The notes: generated by a model from the letters alone, not told the origin. 64,000 nt of DNA from Qipengyuania aurantiaca (GCF_019711375.1 NZ_CP081295.1:2761490-2825489), one strand, 5' to 3'. Positions 1 through 10,132 are shown, counted from the first letter of the stretch. Numbers and translations: made by a program.

Positions 1-774
1 TAACCGTGTGTCTTCCTCGCTCCTTGCCTTGCGCCAAGCAGCGATCTTCGCATGATCCCCCGATCGCAGCACTTCAGGGATCGTGCGCCCTTCCCATTCC
101 TGAGGTCGGGTGTATTGCGGATATTCGATGAGCCCGTTCTCGTAGGACTCCTCGACTCCGCTATCGGGCGCGCCCATTACTCCGGGAAGCAGCCGAATGC
201 AAGCGTCGAGAATCGCGATGGCGGCGGTCTCTCCACCCGACAGGACGATATCGGCAAGGCTGACCTGTTCTATCTGCGGATAATGGTCGAATATCCGCTC
301 GTCGAAGCCTTCGAAGCGCCCGCAAAGGATAGCGACGCCGGGGCCTGCCGCAATCTCGCGAATACGCGCCTGCGTGATAGGTTTCCCGCGCGGCGTCATG
401 GCGAGGATGGGGCGAATAACGGCCCCCTCTTCTTTAGAGGAGGGGGTTTGGGGGTGGTGGCGGGCTGGCAGGGCATTCCCGGCATCCCCCACCCCATCCG
501 GGCCTGCGGCGCTCCTCCCCCTCCCCTGAAGGAGAGGGGGCGTTTGCAAACTTTCCAAAGCCCGCCCCAGCACATCAGCCTTCAGCACCATGCCCGCTCC
601 GCCACCAGCAGGCGTATCGTCGACCGTGCGATGCTTGTCGGTAGCGAAATCGCGGATCTGGACCGTCTCGCACGACCAGTCCCCCCGCTCGAGCGCCTTG
701 CCCGCAAGCGACACGCCCAGCGGCCCGGGAAACATCTCGGGATAGAGGGTGAGGATGGTGGCGGCGAAGGTCAT
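1..774 (-). CDS. trmD: tRNA (guanine-N1-)-methyltransferase TrmD, 3' end outside window
   Basis: Methylates G37 of tRNAs with S-adenosylmethionine; SPOUT-fold cytoplasmic enzyme. Reading from the ATG at 774 gives 258 codons with no stop before the window edge. The N-terminus [20 protein letters not shown], the GGGAGMVL stretch, [10 protein letters not shown] and the LSGGETAAI cofactor loop are all typical. Residues about 79-118 are an in-frame insertion encoded by a palindromic element that ordinary TrmD (about 230-255 aa) lacks. The ATG overlaps the stop of the upstream membrane gene (ATGA), so the two are probably co-translated. The family is certain; only the last residues are missing. Confidence 0.95.
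   Translation of the reverse strand, partial: MTFAATILTLYPEMFPGPLGVSLAGKALERGDWSCETVQIRDFATDKHRTVDDTPAGGGAGMVLKADVLGRALESLQTPPLLQGRGRSAAGPDGVGDAGNALPARHHPQTPSSKEEGAVIRPILAMTPRGKPITQARIREIAAGPGVAILCGRFEGFDERIFDHYPQIEQVSLADIVLSGGETAAIAILDACIRLLPGVMGAPDSGVEESYENGLIEYPQYTRPQEWEGRTIPEVLRSGDHAKIAAWRKARSEEDTRL
421..541. repeat. Palindromic element inserted in frame in trmD
   Basis: C-rich and G-rich arms form hairpins at 422-446 and around 514-540. A longer-range pairing joins the GGGGGTGG run near 450 with the CCCCCACCCC run near 487. The composition resembles the intergenic palindromes often seen in alphaproteobacteria. Here it lies inside the trmD reading frame, without stop codons, and encodes about 40 Pro/Gly/Ser-rich residues (about 79-118 of the protein). 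The boundaries are approximate, judged from where TrmD similarity stops and resumes (LESLQT, then [14 protein letters not shown]). Confidence 0.8.
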
Positions 775-1091
775 TCCCCATTGATCCCCTTACGGCCATT
801 GTTTCGTCGGTCCGAGAGCCACAAAGTAAGAAACGCCAAGGGAATTCCAATCCCGAACTGAAAAATCGCAGCTTTGAGGACGTATGGCGAAAGCTCGTCA
901 AACGGGACGTCCGCCATCAAGGCTGAAAAATAATGCACTGGGGCCCAAAGCAGAGCAGGCAGCACGCCGGCTATTAAGATCAAAGATAGTCGCCCAACGC
1001 GTGAAGTCGCCTTACTTGCGGAGAATCCAAGAACCATGGGAGGCATACAGAATAGGATAGCGAGCAAAATGAACCCGAGAGCTACTCCCAT
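771..1091 (-). CDS. Small hypothetical membrane protein
   Basis: 106 residues with about three hydrophobic segments: residues 3-24, about 33-57, and about 75-93. The tail is basic and hydrophilic ([13 protein letters not shown]). I do not recognise a family. It is probably real because its start overlaps the nitrilase stop by about 10 bp and its TGA overlaps the trmD ATG, forming a tight minus-strand operon nitrilase-membrane protein-trmD. The function is unknown. Confidence 0.65.
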   Translation of the reverse strand: MGVALGFILLAILFCMPPMVLGFSASKATSRVGRLSLILIAGVLPALLWAPVHYFSALMADVPFDELSPYVLKAAIFQFGIGIPLAFLTLWLSDRRNNGRKGINGE

Positions 1092-2032
1092 CGCACACCA
1101 CCCTTAGTTTGCGCATTGACGCGGAGCTCAAAGACATCGGGCCGCGAGTAGTGACCGTCCGTGTCTAGGCTCGTCAGCCCCCGACCGATCTCACCTAGAT
1201 CAAGCTCCGCAACCAGCGTCTCGTCACCATCCCCCGCCTGCGCCACGATCTGCGCATCGGGCGCGATGATCATCGAGCCGCCGCGATTGAGCGCATAGCC
1301 CTCGATCGCCTCGAACAGCTCTCTCGCCGCAGCATCGCCGCCTGCACGCTCAAGTCCGTCGAGCAGGTCGTCCCTCTCCTGCACCAGCCCCGCCGCCAGC
1401 ACGAAGCAGCGGCCCTCCATCGCATAGTGCCGCGAGGCGAGTGCGTATTCCTCGCGCACGGTGGGCCATGCCGCCACATGCACGCTCTCGCCGAGGTTGT
1501 GCATCGCAGCGCGGGCGAGAGGCATCCAGTGCTCCCAGCAGATCAGCGAGCCGACCTTGCCCCACTCCGCCTGATGGACGCCCAGCGTCGAGCCGTCGCA
1601 GCGCATCCAGATGAGGCGTTCGCCATGGGTGGGGACCAGCTTGCGGTGGTCGAGCACCGGCAGGCCGGGCCGGAAGGTCATCTGGTTGTTGTAAAGGCTC
1701 TGCCGCACCCGCTCATGCGCGCCGATGCTGATCACCGCGCCGGTTTCGTCGCACAGCTCCTGCAAAGGCAGAAGCCGCTCGTCATTCGCGACCACCGCCT
1801 GTTCGAGCATGATGCGATGCAGCGCCTTGGTGCCGGGATGATCCCAGAGCGCCGCGCCGGGCGCTTCGTCCAGCCACAGCGGATAGCCGCCGAGGAAGGT
1901 CTCGCCGAAAGCAACCAGTTGCGCCCCGCCCTCCACCGCCTCGCGCGCCAGACGCACGGCCTTTTCAATCCCGTCGCCGATGGCGAGAGGAATGGGCGCG
2001 ACCTGGACGATGGCAACGTTCAGCGTGGTCAT
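1082..2032 (-). CDS. Nitrilase / carbon-nitrogen hydrolase
   Basis: 316 residues of the nitrilase superfamily, cytoplasmic. The Glu-Lys-Cys triad is visible: Glu in AFGETFLGGYP (about residue 44), Lys in DHRKLVPTHGERLIW (about 132) and Cys in SLICWEHWMPLAR (about 166). The THGERLIW and CWEHWMPL motifs and the length favour the true nitrilase branch (nitrile to acid plus ammonia) over amidases or omega-amidase. The substrate cannot be read from sequence. It is the first gene of the minus-strand group ending in trmD and is an accessory insertion in what is normally a translation operon. Confidence 0.88.
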   Translation of the reverse strand: MTTLNVAIVQVAPIPLAIGDGIEKAVRLAREAVEGGAQLVAFGETFLGGYPLWLDEAPGAALWDHPGTKALHRIMLEQAVVANDERLLPLQELCDETGAVISIGAHERVRQSLYNNQMTFRPGLPVLDHRKLVPTHGERLIWMRCDGSTLGVHQAEWGKVGSLICWEHWMPLARAAMHNLGESVHVAAWPTVREEYALASRHYAMEGRCFVLAAGLVQERDDLLDGLERAGGDAAARELFEAIEGYALNRGGSMIIAPDAQIVAQAGDGDETLVAELDLGEIGRGLTSLDTDGHYSRPDVFELRVNAQTKGGVRWE

Positions 2033-2089
2033 GCACGGGCGGTTAGCGCGGGCAGGACCGATTGACCATCCCGCGCGCGTATCGGCGCG

Positions 2090-2389
2090 TCAACGCGAGG
2101 AGAGGCGTTCCTGCTCCTTGCCTCGTACTGGCACAAACTTCCCGACCACATTCGAGGTCACGACACCAAGGATTACGAGCCCACCGGCTCCGAAAAGTTC
2201 CATGCTATCGAGGGTCGTACTGGGCGCTCCTTCAAGCCGCACGGCGAGCACGGCAGCGAGCGGCGATGCGCCCGCGAAAATGTGGCGCAGCTTGGGCCCG
2301 ATGGACGGCGACAGTTTGGCTACCGCCACACTCATCCCTGCGCTCATCGCTGCGTAAGTCCCCATCAGAAAAGCGGCGCTCTCGATCAT
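2090..2389 (-). CDS. Small hypothetical membrane protein
   Basis: 99 residues with hydrophobic stretches near residues 3-25, 38-50 and 64-85, separated by a short basic segment (KLRHIF) and ending in a charged tail. No known family is recognised. It lies 57 bp upstream of the nitrilase on the same strand and divergent from the thioredoxin-reductase-like gene. The alternative is a chance ORF, but no better ORF occupies this stretch and the hydrophobic pattern looks organised. Confidence 0.5.
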   Translation of the reverse strand: MIESAAFLMGTYAAMSAGMSVAVAKLSPSIGPKLRHIFAGASPLAAVLAVRLEGAPSTTLDSMELFGAGGLVILGVVTSNVVGKFVPVRGKEQERLSSR

Positions 2390-2521
2390 CTCTCGGTCCC
2401 TTGCGATCTGTTTTCAATCCGGCCTTCAATGTCCTGACATCGGGGCTCTGGCAAGAGCTGTTCTATGCAAGCAACACAGCTATCGACGAGGGGCTTAGGC
2501 ACGCATTGCGGCAACGAGCGT

Positions 2522-3445
2522 ATGGTGGGCATGGACTTGGACGATTGCATCATCATCGGCGCCGGGCCCGCGGGCCTGACCGCGGCGATATACCTCGCCC
2601 GCTATCATCTCGACATCCGCCTGTTCGATTGCGGCACCAGCCGCGCGAGCTGGATTCCGACCAGCCACAACCACGCCGGCTTTCCCGACGGCATCAACGG
2701 CGAGGAACTGCTTGAGCGGATGCGCGAGCAGGCGGCGAAATACGGCGCCCTACGCGAACCGAAGCGCGTGACCGATCTCATCAAGCCGGACGAATGCTTC
2801 ACCGTCACCTGCGACGACGAAATCTATCGCGCGCGCACTGTCCTGCTTGCCACCGGCGTGGTGAACAACCGCCCCGAAGGGATCGACGACCAACTGCATG
2901 ACGAGGCCCTCTCGCGCGGACTGATCCGCTATTGTCCGGTCTGCGACGGCTACGAGGTGACCGACAAGAAGGTCGCGGTCATCGGCACGGGCGACCACGG
3001 GACCGCCGAGGCGCAGTTCATCCGCACTTACACCAGCGACATCACGCTGGTATCGCCCGACGGCGATCACGATCTGTCGGATGCCTGCAGCGAGGCGCTG
3101 GACGAGGCGGGCATAAGGCGCGTCGCGGGCCCTTGCGGCGGTTTCGCGATGGAGAACGGCGCGATCGCCTTCGACACCGCCGAAGGGCGCATGCAGTTCG
3201 ATTCGATGTATCCCGCGCTCGGTTCGGTCGTGCGGTCGGGCCTCGCACGGTCCTGCGGCGCCGAGGTGAGCGAGGACGACTGCGTGCTGGTGGACGATCA
3301 CCTTGAGACGAGCATCTCCGGCCTCTTTGCCGCGGGGGACGTGGTCCTCGGGCTGGACCAGATCAGCCACGCCATGGGGCAGGCGGGCGTCGCATCGACC
3401 GCGATCCGCAACCGCCTCGCCGAGAAAATGCCGCTCAGGCGCTAG
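2522..3445 (+). CDS. Thioredoxin-reductase-like FAD/NAD(P) oxidoreductase
   Basis: About 307 residues. An N-terminal FAD-binding Rossmann motif ([19 protein letters not shown]), a CPVCDGYE redox motif at the place of the CATCDG of thioredoxin reductase, a second nucleotide-binding motif ([14 protein letters not shown]) and the C-terminal GLFAAGDVV flavin signature give the TrxR two-domain order. Two close ATGs (2522, 2531) precede the FAD motif; the longer ORF from 2465 adds a tail with no similarity and is unlikely. No thioredoxin gene is adjacent, so the electron acceptor is unknown. The gene is convergent with the TIGR04222 gene and their stop codons share a CTAG. Confidence 0.88.
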   Translation: MVGMDLDDCIIIGAGPAGLTAAIYLARYHLDIRLFDCGTSRASWIPTSHNHAGFPDGINGEELLERMREQAAKYGALREPKRVTDLIKPDECFTVTCDDEIYRARTVLLATGVVNNRPEGIDDQLHDEALSRGLIRYCPVCDGYEVTDKKVAVIGTGDHGTAEAQFIRTYTSDITLVSPDGDHDLSDACSEALDEAGIRRVAGPCGGFAMENGAIAFDTAEGRMQFDSMYPALGSVVRSGLARSCGAEVSEDDCVLVDDHLETSISGLFAAGDVVLGLDQISHAMGQAGVASTAIRNRLAEKMPLRR

Positions 3446-4284
3446 CCGCCGCAGCCCCCGCATCCGCCGCCACAACCGCTTCCGCCATCGCTGCCTCCGT
3501 CGCTGCCGCCATCGGCGTAATAGCCGCCCGATCCATCGGAGATGGCCGAGCGATGCATGGCGTGAAGCTGCGAATAGGGCGTGCCGACAAGGATGGCGGT
3601 ACCGAACAGCGCAACGCCATAACCCAGTTCCGGCGGCGTGGGCGCGCTCTGCAGGCGGACATGGGTGACCCGCGCCTCGTCGAGCGCCTCCTGCCCGGCG
3701 CGGGTGCGCGGATCGTGCTTGGCGAAGCGCACCACCCCCAGCACGAAGGTCAGCACCATCAGCGCGGTCAGGAAACCCACCGGCTCCCCTTCCGCCACGC
3801 CGGCCGAGCGGCGGTAGAAGCCCACGCCCAGCACCACGAGATAAGGCACGGTGGACATGAACCGCATCTGCCAGCGCGATCCCTTGTCCTGCAGCAGGCC
3901 CTTGCGCACGAGGTCCTCGTCCACATCGGCAGCGTAGGGCTTGATGGCGTTGTGCGCCTCGGTCAGGCCGAAATCGCCCTGCTTGCGCAGCAGTGCTTGC
4001 TCGGCCCGGTCCTCGCCCGCCGAGGGAGTGGCGGCGCGCAGCTTGTTCTTCGCGCCTTCGACCAGCGCATCAACGCCGAGCAGCCGAGCGATCACGCTCT
4101 CGGTCATGCGCCCTGCCCCACCTGCGAGATAGGCCAGTTCGTGCCGGTCGGTCACGGGACCGCGCTGGCCGTCGGGCCGCAGGAAGCCGGGGATCCAGAA
4201 ACCTGCCACTACGGCAGCCGCCAGCAAGGCGGCGTAGAACAGCAGGAACTCCCCGCCCAAATAGGTCGAAAAACTCGTTTCCAT
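3442..4284 (-). CDS. TIGR04222-type membrane protein with Gly/Ser/Cys tail
   Basis: 280 residues from the ATG at 4284, which overlaps the upstream TGA by one base; an in-frame start at 4308 is less likely. It has a membrane segment at about residues 12-32, a charged central region, two adjacent membrane segments at about 145-190 and another near 232-245. The last about 30 residues are almost only Gly, Ser, Asp and Cys with CGGGCGGCGG at the end. This layout matches what I recall of the TIGR04222 family, whose members often end in low-complexity Cys/Gly tails. The function is unknown. It is co-transcribed with the GRDP-like gene. Confidence 0.75.
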   Translation of the reverse strand: METSFSTYLGGEFLLFYAALLAAAVVAGFWIPGFLRPDGQRGPVTDRHELAYLAGGAGRMTESVIARLLGVDALVEGAKNKLRAATPSAGEDRAEQALLRKQGDFGLTEAHNAIKPYAADVDEDLVRKGLLQDKGSRWQMRFMSTVPYLVVLGVGFYRRSAGVAEGEPVGFLTALMVLTFVLGVVRFAKHDPRTRAGQEALDEARVTHVRLQSAPTPPELGYGVALFGTAILVGTPYSQLHAMHRSAISDGSGGYYADGGSDGGSDGGSGCGGGCGGCGG

Positions 4285-4847
4285 CAGCTCAGTTGCCCTC
4301 CCAGCCAACTTGCCGCCAGCGCCAGCGCAGCCAGGAGGACGAGCGCGGGCAGCAGGCGACGCGGGATCACGATAGCATCGGACGGCTTCACGCGAAACGC
4401 TTTCGGGTCCTCGACAAAACGCTGTCGGGAATCCGGCCAGACATCGGCTGGCGGCGGTGTGCCGAACGCCTCTTCATAGGATTTGAGCGTCGCGGCGTAC
4501 TGGTCGTAATAGCGGGATCGCTCGGCCTGCCCGCCGGCGGTCGGGCCATGGTGCAACTCGGCCCCGAGGACTTCGGGACAGAAAACCTGCCAATAGTCGC
4601 GGCTGTAGGTGAGGTGGAGGTGCCAGGCCTGGTCCACCGCATCGGAGGGCGTGACCTCGTGCCCGGCGGTCTTCGCAAGGTAGCAGAAGCGCTTGTATTC
4701 GAGGACAACCCGCTCGGCGAAATCCTCGTTCCAGCGGTTTTCGCGGGCGAGCCGGGCGATGAAGGACAGCACTGCGTCGCGCGGACCGATGTCGTGGGCG
4801 GCAAGGCGTTGCCAGAGATCGGATGCGATGGCGCTCATCGCGCTCAC
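4284..4847 (-). CDS. GRDP-like (glycine-rich domain protein-like) membrane-anchored protein
   Basis: 187 residues starting at a GTG that overlaps the rimM stop (GTGA); an ATG at 4838 is the alternative. The core has VLEYKRFCYL, DAVDQAWHLHLTYSRDYW and a following Cys, the pattern I associate with the GRDP-like family (PF07173). A single membrane segment (about residues 163-183) closes the protein, so the domain probably faces the cytoplasm with a C-terminal anchor. It has no Gly-rich region itself; that is carried by its partner immediately downstream. The biochemical role is unknown. Confidence 0.7.
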   Translation of the reverse strand: MSAMSAIASDLWQRLAAHDIGPRDAVLSFIARLARENRWNEDFAERVVLEYKRFCYLAKTAGHEVTPSDAVDQAWHLHLTYSRDYWQVFCPEVLGAELHHGPTAGGQAERSRYYDQYAATLKSYEEAFGTPPPADVWPDSRQRFVEDPKAFRVKPSDAIVIPRRLLPALVLLAALALAASWLGGQLS

Positions 4848-5332
4848 CTATCCCAGAAACCCTCCGCAATGGTCAATTCCTGCGCGGTCCAGCAGGGGAC
4901 GGCCTGCTCGGTCAGGGGGACCATGAATTTCTTGCCGTCGGGCTTTTCGATCTCGACGATCTCGGTCGCGCCGAAATTCTCGACCGCGCAAACATGGCCG
5001 ACCGCCTCGCCCGTGTCGGTGACGACCGCGAGGCCAAGCAGGTCGGAATAATAGAATTCACCCTCTTCCAGCGTGGGCAAGGCATCACGCGGAACGGTGA
5101 GGACGGTGCCGCGCAGTTTCTCGGCGGCGGTGCGGTCCGCGACTTCGGCAAAACGCGCGATGGCGCCGCCCTTGTTGTCGCTGCGGACCTTGGAGAGGGT
5201 CAGCGCCCCCTCATTGAAACTCTTGTGCGGTTTGAGGCCTTCCAGCCCTTCCCCGAACAGCTTCAGACGGACTTCGCCCGCCACGCCATGCGCACCGGTG
5301 ACGGCTGCCAGCGTGACGGGCTTGTCCTGCAT
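4844..5332 (-). CDS. rimM: Ribosome maturation factor RimM
   Basis: 162 residues. RimM binds S19 and assists 30S assembly and 16S rRNA processing. The VTGAHGVAGEVRLK N-terminal motif, the GEFYYSDLLGLAV linker to the PRC-barrel domain and the C-terminal KFMVPL are characteristic. It sits 8 bp after rpsP, the usual order, but the expected next gene trmD is about 4 kb away, replaced here by the GRDP-like gene, which overlaps the rimM stop. Confidence 0.95.
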   Translation of the reverse strand: MQDKPVTLAAVTGAHGVAGEVRLKLFGEGLEGLKPHKSFNEGALTLSKVRSDNKGGAIARFAEVADRTAAEKLRGTVLTVPRDALPTLEEGEFYYSDLLGLAVVTDTGEAVGHVCAVENFGATEIVEIEKPDGKKFMVPLTEQAVPCWTAQELTIAEGFWDR

Positions 5333-5340
5333 GGGCGCGA

Positions 5341-5814
5341 TTACTCGCCCTTGTCTTCGGTAGCTTCTTCGGCAGCAGCCTCTTCGGCCGGTGCTTCTTC
5401 AGCAGCAGCTTCTTCAGCCGGAGCTTCGGCAGCAGCCTTGGCTTCTTCTTCAGCAGCCTTGGCAGCTTCAGCGGCTTCGGCTTCCTTGGCGGCCTTTTCT
5501 TCGGCGCGTTCCTTGGCGGCTTCGCCCGGCTCACCCTTCTTGGGGTTGTTCTTCGGCGCACGCTCGAGGATGCCGGCGGCGTCGAGGAAGCGGTGGACGC
5601 GGTCCGACGGCTTGGCGCCGACCGAGAGCCAGTGACGCGCACGGTCTTCGTCGAGCTTCACGCGCTCGCCCGAATCCTTCGGCAGCATCGGGTTGTAGGT
5701 GCCGATCTGCTCCAGGTACTTGCCGTCGCGCGGGCTGCGCGAGTCCGACACGACGATGCGGTAGTAGGGACGCTTCTTCGCGCCACCGCGCGACAGACGA
5801 ATTGCAACTGCCAT
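5341..5814 (-). CDS. rpsP: 30S ribosomal protein S16 with long acidic Ala/Glu tail
   Basis: 157 residues. The first about 80 residues are canonical S16 ([20 protein letters not shown], then the [18 protein letters not shown] region). The remaining about 75 residues are Ala-, Glu- and Lys-rich and then repeat [14 protein letters not shown] units, predicting a charged helical or disordered extension. Bacterial S16 is usually 75-90 residues. S16 is a 30S assembly protein binding 16S rRNA. It lies 39 bp downstream of ffh and directly upstream of rimM. Confidence 0.95.
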   Translation of the reverse strand: MAVAIRLSRGGAKKRPYYRIVVSDSRSPRDGKYLEQIGTYNPMLPKDSGERVKLDEDRARHWLSVGAKPSDRVHRFLDAAGILERAPKNNPKKGEPGEAAKERAEEKAAKEAEAAEAAKAAEEEAKAAAEAPAEEAAAEEAPAEEAAAEEATEDKGE

Positions 5815-5853
5815 TTTACTTCACCTTTCGAATGTAAATATCGATAATTTCGT

Positions 5854-7341
<1,488 letters not shown>

Positions 7342-7666
7342 CGCTGCTCTACTCCTCTCGAACCATCGCTGGCCCGATAAACGCGAAAAACGCCGGCGGA
7401 CGAGAACTCGTCGGCCAGCGTGGGGTCAGACCCCTATGAAACCCAAACGTGTGCCCGGGTGTGGTGGAAGCAAGCCGCAGCCGTCGCCACGGCCTGCTAC
7501 CATCATACCCAAGTAGTGGCCGAGCCATTTCATCGGATTTCGGTTCAGGGTGGAAGCAAAAATGGTGGAGTGCGAGAACCGGAGCGGAGCGGACATCAAG
7601 TCCGTGAGCACCGGAAGCGCAGCAATCCGCCATTTGCAGCCCGCCCTGGGCCGAAAGACGATGAAA
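7342..7666. other. 325 bp spacer between ffh and tRNA-Ala with inverted repeat
   Basis: No convincing gene. ORFs here on either strand look like read-through of non-coding sequence. The spacer holds the ffh leader and a long imperfect inverted repeat whose arms are 7525-7543 and 7651-7669 (17 of 19 bases complementary) around a loop of about 107 nt. The right arm runs into the CCA end of tRNA-Ala. A short copy of the tRNA 3' end (AATGGTGGAG) recurs near 7560. This may be a processed trailer of the tRNA transcript or a repeat-derived element. Confidence 0.5.
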
Positions 7667-7742
<76 letters not shown>

Positions 7743-7843
7743 GAGCCATTTTTCGCTGACGCATCCTGGGAGGTGCGTCACCCTTGCGGGAGGCGCCCAA
7801 TATAAGGGGTACTCCCGCAATGCAACAGCTATTTTAAGCTAAA

Positions 7844-8185
7844 TCAGCTTTCATCCGCGTCGTCGTCGTCGCCCTTCGACTTCGTCTCGACGCCAAGGTC
7901 GTCATCGCCGCCGAGATCGACCTCGTTGTCGGGCGAATCGTCGTCTTCGTCGATGTCGATATCCAGATCGTCATCGTCGTCGCCGGACAGGTCGGAATCG
8001 GCTTCGCCCTTCTTGTCCTTCTTCTCTTCCTCGGCGAGAATCGGCTGCTTGGACTTGAGCACGGGCTCGGGCGTCCACTCTTCACCGCATTCGATGCAGG
8101 TGACGGGATCTTCCTTGTTCAGATCGTAGAAGCGGGTGCCGCAGTTCGGGCAGGTCCGCTTGGTGCCCCATTCAGGTTTGACCAT
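7844..8185 (-). CDS. TIGR02300 / FYDLN acid domain protein
   Basis: 113 residues. The N-terminus has two zinc-knuckle-like cysteine pairs (CPNCGTRFYDLN and CIECGEEW), the FYDLN signature of PF09538/TIGR02300. The C-terminal half is almost all Asp/Glu with short Ser/Lys interruptions. The family is known mainly from alphaproteobacteria and has no assigned function. It is encoded alone, divergent from aroA across a 165 bp gap. Confidence 0.9.
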   Translation of the reverse strand: MVKPEWGTKRTCPNCGTRFYDLNKEDPVTCIECGEEWTPEPVLKSKQPILAEEEKKDKKGEADSDLSGDDDDDLDIDIDEDDDSPDNEVDLGGDDDLGVETKSKGDDDDADES

Positions 8186-8350
8186 GTGTAATCCTTGGAT
8201 ACTGGCCCCGCCGCGAGGACGAGACGAAAAATTCTTGGCTAAAGGTGGGCTCCATCGCCCTAAAGTAAAGGGGGAGGAACCTGCAGCGCGCGCGCCTTGC
8301 CAGAACCCGTGTGCGCTGTCAAAGCGCCGCGTTCATATGGATACGCTTTC

Positions 8351-9661
8351 GTGACCTCGCACCGCTTTTCGCCACAGGGCCCGCTGACCGGACGCATCCG
8401 CGTGCCGGGCGACAAGTCGATCAGCCACCGCGCGCTGATGTTCGGTGCGCTGGCCGTGGGGCGCAGCCGTATCTCGGGCCTGCTCGAAGGCGAGGACGTG
8501 CTCGCCACCGCCGCTGCCCTGCGCGCGATGGGCGCGGTGATTGAAAAGGATGGCGAGGATTGGGTTGTCGACGGCGTGGGCGTCGGCACGCTGCTCCAGC
8601 CGGAACAAGCGCTCGACATGGGCAATTCGGGCACGTCGACGCGGCTCCTCATGGGCCTCGTCGCCAGCCACGGCATCACCGCCGCCTTCACCGGCGATGC
8701 GAGCCTGTCCAAGCGCCCGATGGGCCGCGTGATCGACCCGCTTTCCACCATGGGTGCCAGCTTCACGCCCTCCCCCGGTGGCACGCTGCCGCTGGTGATG
8801 GAAGGGATGCAGCCGGCCGTGCCGATCCGCTATCGCCTGCCTGTCGCGAGCGCGCAGGTGAAAAGCGCAGTGCTGCTCGCCGGTCTCAACACGCCCGGCA
8901 CGACTACGGTGATCGAGCCCGTTCCCACCCGCGACCACACCGAGCGCATGCTGCGCGGCTTAGGTGTCGAGGTGCAGGTCGAGGAGAAGGACGGCGAGCG
9001 CGTGATCTCGCTCACCGGCCCATGCGACCTTGCGCCCTGCGACATCACCGTTCCGGGCGACCCTTCTTCTGCCGCGTTCTTCGCAGTCGCCGCCAGCGTG
9101 GTGCCCGGCAGCGACCTCGTAATCGAGAATGTCGGCCTCAACCCCACCCGCAATGGGATCTACCGCGTGCTCAAACAGATGGGCGCGAGCATCGACTATC
9201 TCGACGAGCGTGAAGTCGGCGGCGAGCCGGTGGCGGACCTGCACGTGCGCCACGCTCAGCTCAGGGGCATCGAGGTCGATCCCGCCATCGCGCCCAGCAT
9301 GATCGACGAGTTTCCCGTTCTCTTCGTCGCCGCCTCTCTTGCCGAGGGCACGACCGTCACCAGCGGCCTCGAAGAATTGCGCGTCAAGGAAAGCGATCGC
9401 CTCTCCGCCATGGCCGCCGCCTTGCAACTTGCAGGCGGCACGGTAGAGGAGCGCGACGACGGCCTGGTCATCCATGGCAGCGGCGGCAAGCCGCTTGCAG
9501 GGGGCGGCCCCGTTACTACCCATCTCGACCACCGCATCGCCATGAGCATGGCGGTTGCGGGCCTGGCCAGCGAGAACGGCGTCAGCGTGGACAGCGCCGA
9601 GCCTATCGCGACCAGCTTTCCCAATTTCATCGCCTTGCTCGACAAGGCCGGAGCCCCGTAA
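8351..9661 (+). CDS. aroA: 3-phosphoshikimate 1-carboxyvinyltransferase (EPSP synthase)
   Basis: 436 residues from the GTG at 8351 (MTSHRFSPQGPL...); the longer in-frame TTG at 8297 adds an unrelated tail. It catalyses shikimate-3-phosphate plus PEP to EPSP, the sixth shikimate-pathway step. Visible motifs are PGDKSISHRALM (substrate-binding Lys), GNSGTSTRLLMGL, LSKRPMGRVIDPL, the IDEFPVLFVAA catalytic-Asp region and RVKESDRLSAMA. First gene of the aroA-(two small membrane genes)-cmk-rpsA group; its stop TAA touches the next ATG. Confidence 0.96.
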   Translation: MTSHRFSPQGPLTGRIRVPGDKSISHRALMFGALAVGRSRISGLLEGEDVLATAAALRAMGAVIEKDGEDWVVDGVGVGTLLQPEQALDMGNSGTSTRLLMGLVASHGITAAFTGDASLSKRPMGRVIDPLSTMGASFTPSPGGTLPLVMEGMQPAVPIRYRLPVASAQVKSAVLLAGLNTPGTTTVIEPVPTRDHTERMLRGLGVEVQVEEKDGERVISLTGPCDLAPCDITVPGDPSSAAFFAVAASVVPGSDLVIENVGLNPTRNGIYRVLKQMGASIDYLDEREVGGEPVADLHVRHAQLRGIEVDPAIAPSMIDEFPVLFVAASLAEGTTVTSGLEELRVKESDRLSAMAAALQLAGGTVEERDDGLVIHGSGGKPLAGGGPVTTHLDHRIAMSMAVAGLASENGVSVDSAEPIATSFPNFIALLDKAGAP

Positions 9662-9928
9662 ATGCCCGGTATTTCCTCCTTCGCCGCCGACATCATCGGC
9701 TTTGTCGGCAGCTTTTGTATCGTTGCTGCATTCGCCTATTCGAACATGACGAAGCAGATGAACCTGCTTTTGTTCAACGCGGTCAACTTCATCGGCGCGG
9801 CGTTGCTCGCGATCTCGCTGACGGTGAATTACAACCTGCCCACCATGGTCCTCGAGATCGTCTGGATGGGCATCGCCCTTTTCGGCATCTTCAAGGCGCT
9901 GCGCACGGATCGGACGACAACCACGTGA
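9662..9928 (+). CDS. CBU_0592-type small membrane protein
   Basis: 88 residues starting directly after the aroA stop. There are three hydrophobic segments (about 8-27, 34-54, 60-78) with FVGSFCIVAAFAYSN and LPTMVLEIVWMGIALFG, the pattern I associate with the CBU_0592 membrane protein family. No function is assigned to the family. It is sandwiched between core genes and translationally coupled to the next small gene (GTGA overlap). Confidence 0.75.
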   Translation: MPGISSFAADIIGFVGSFCIVAAFAYSNMTKQMNLLLFNAVNFIGAALLAISLTVNYNLPTMVLEIVWMGIALFGIFKALRTDRTTTT

Positions 9929-10122
9929 CCGTGTTTTTCCGCCGGATGCTTACAGGCTTCGCCGCCATCGTAGTGGTCTTCGGCGGAATCGAATTTGCGC
10001 GGGCGGATTTCACCTGGTCGAAACTCAGGCACGAGCACATGGACACCATCGCAGGATGGATACTTGGCTTTGGTGTGCTGTTTGGCTGGGCTTATGCCAT
10101 GCACGCGCGCAAATACGATTGA
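9925..10122 (+). CDS. Small hypothetical membrane protein
   Basis: 65 residues from a GTG overlapping the previous stop (GTGA). It has two hydrophobic segments (about 8-25 and 44-60) separated by a basic, His-containing loop (TWSKLRHEHMD). No family is recognised. The longer ORF in this frame starting at 9715 overlaps the CBU_0592 gene and should be read only from 9925. It ends 10 bp before cmk, whose Shine-Dalgarno (GAGGGAAGCAGG) lies in the gap. Confidence 0.6.
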   Translation: MTVFFRRMLTGFAAIVVVFGGIEFARADFTWSKLRHEHMDTIAGWILGFGVLFGWAYAMHARKYD

Positions 10123-10132
10123 GGGAAGCAGG

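Noticed and set aside
52..861. 269-residue plus-strand ORF over trmD
   Set aside because: Antisense of trmD and of the palindromic insertion.
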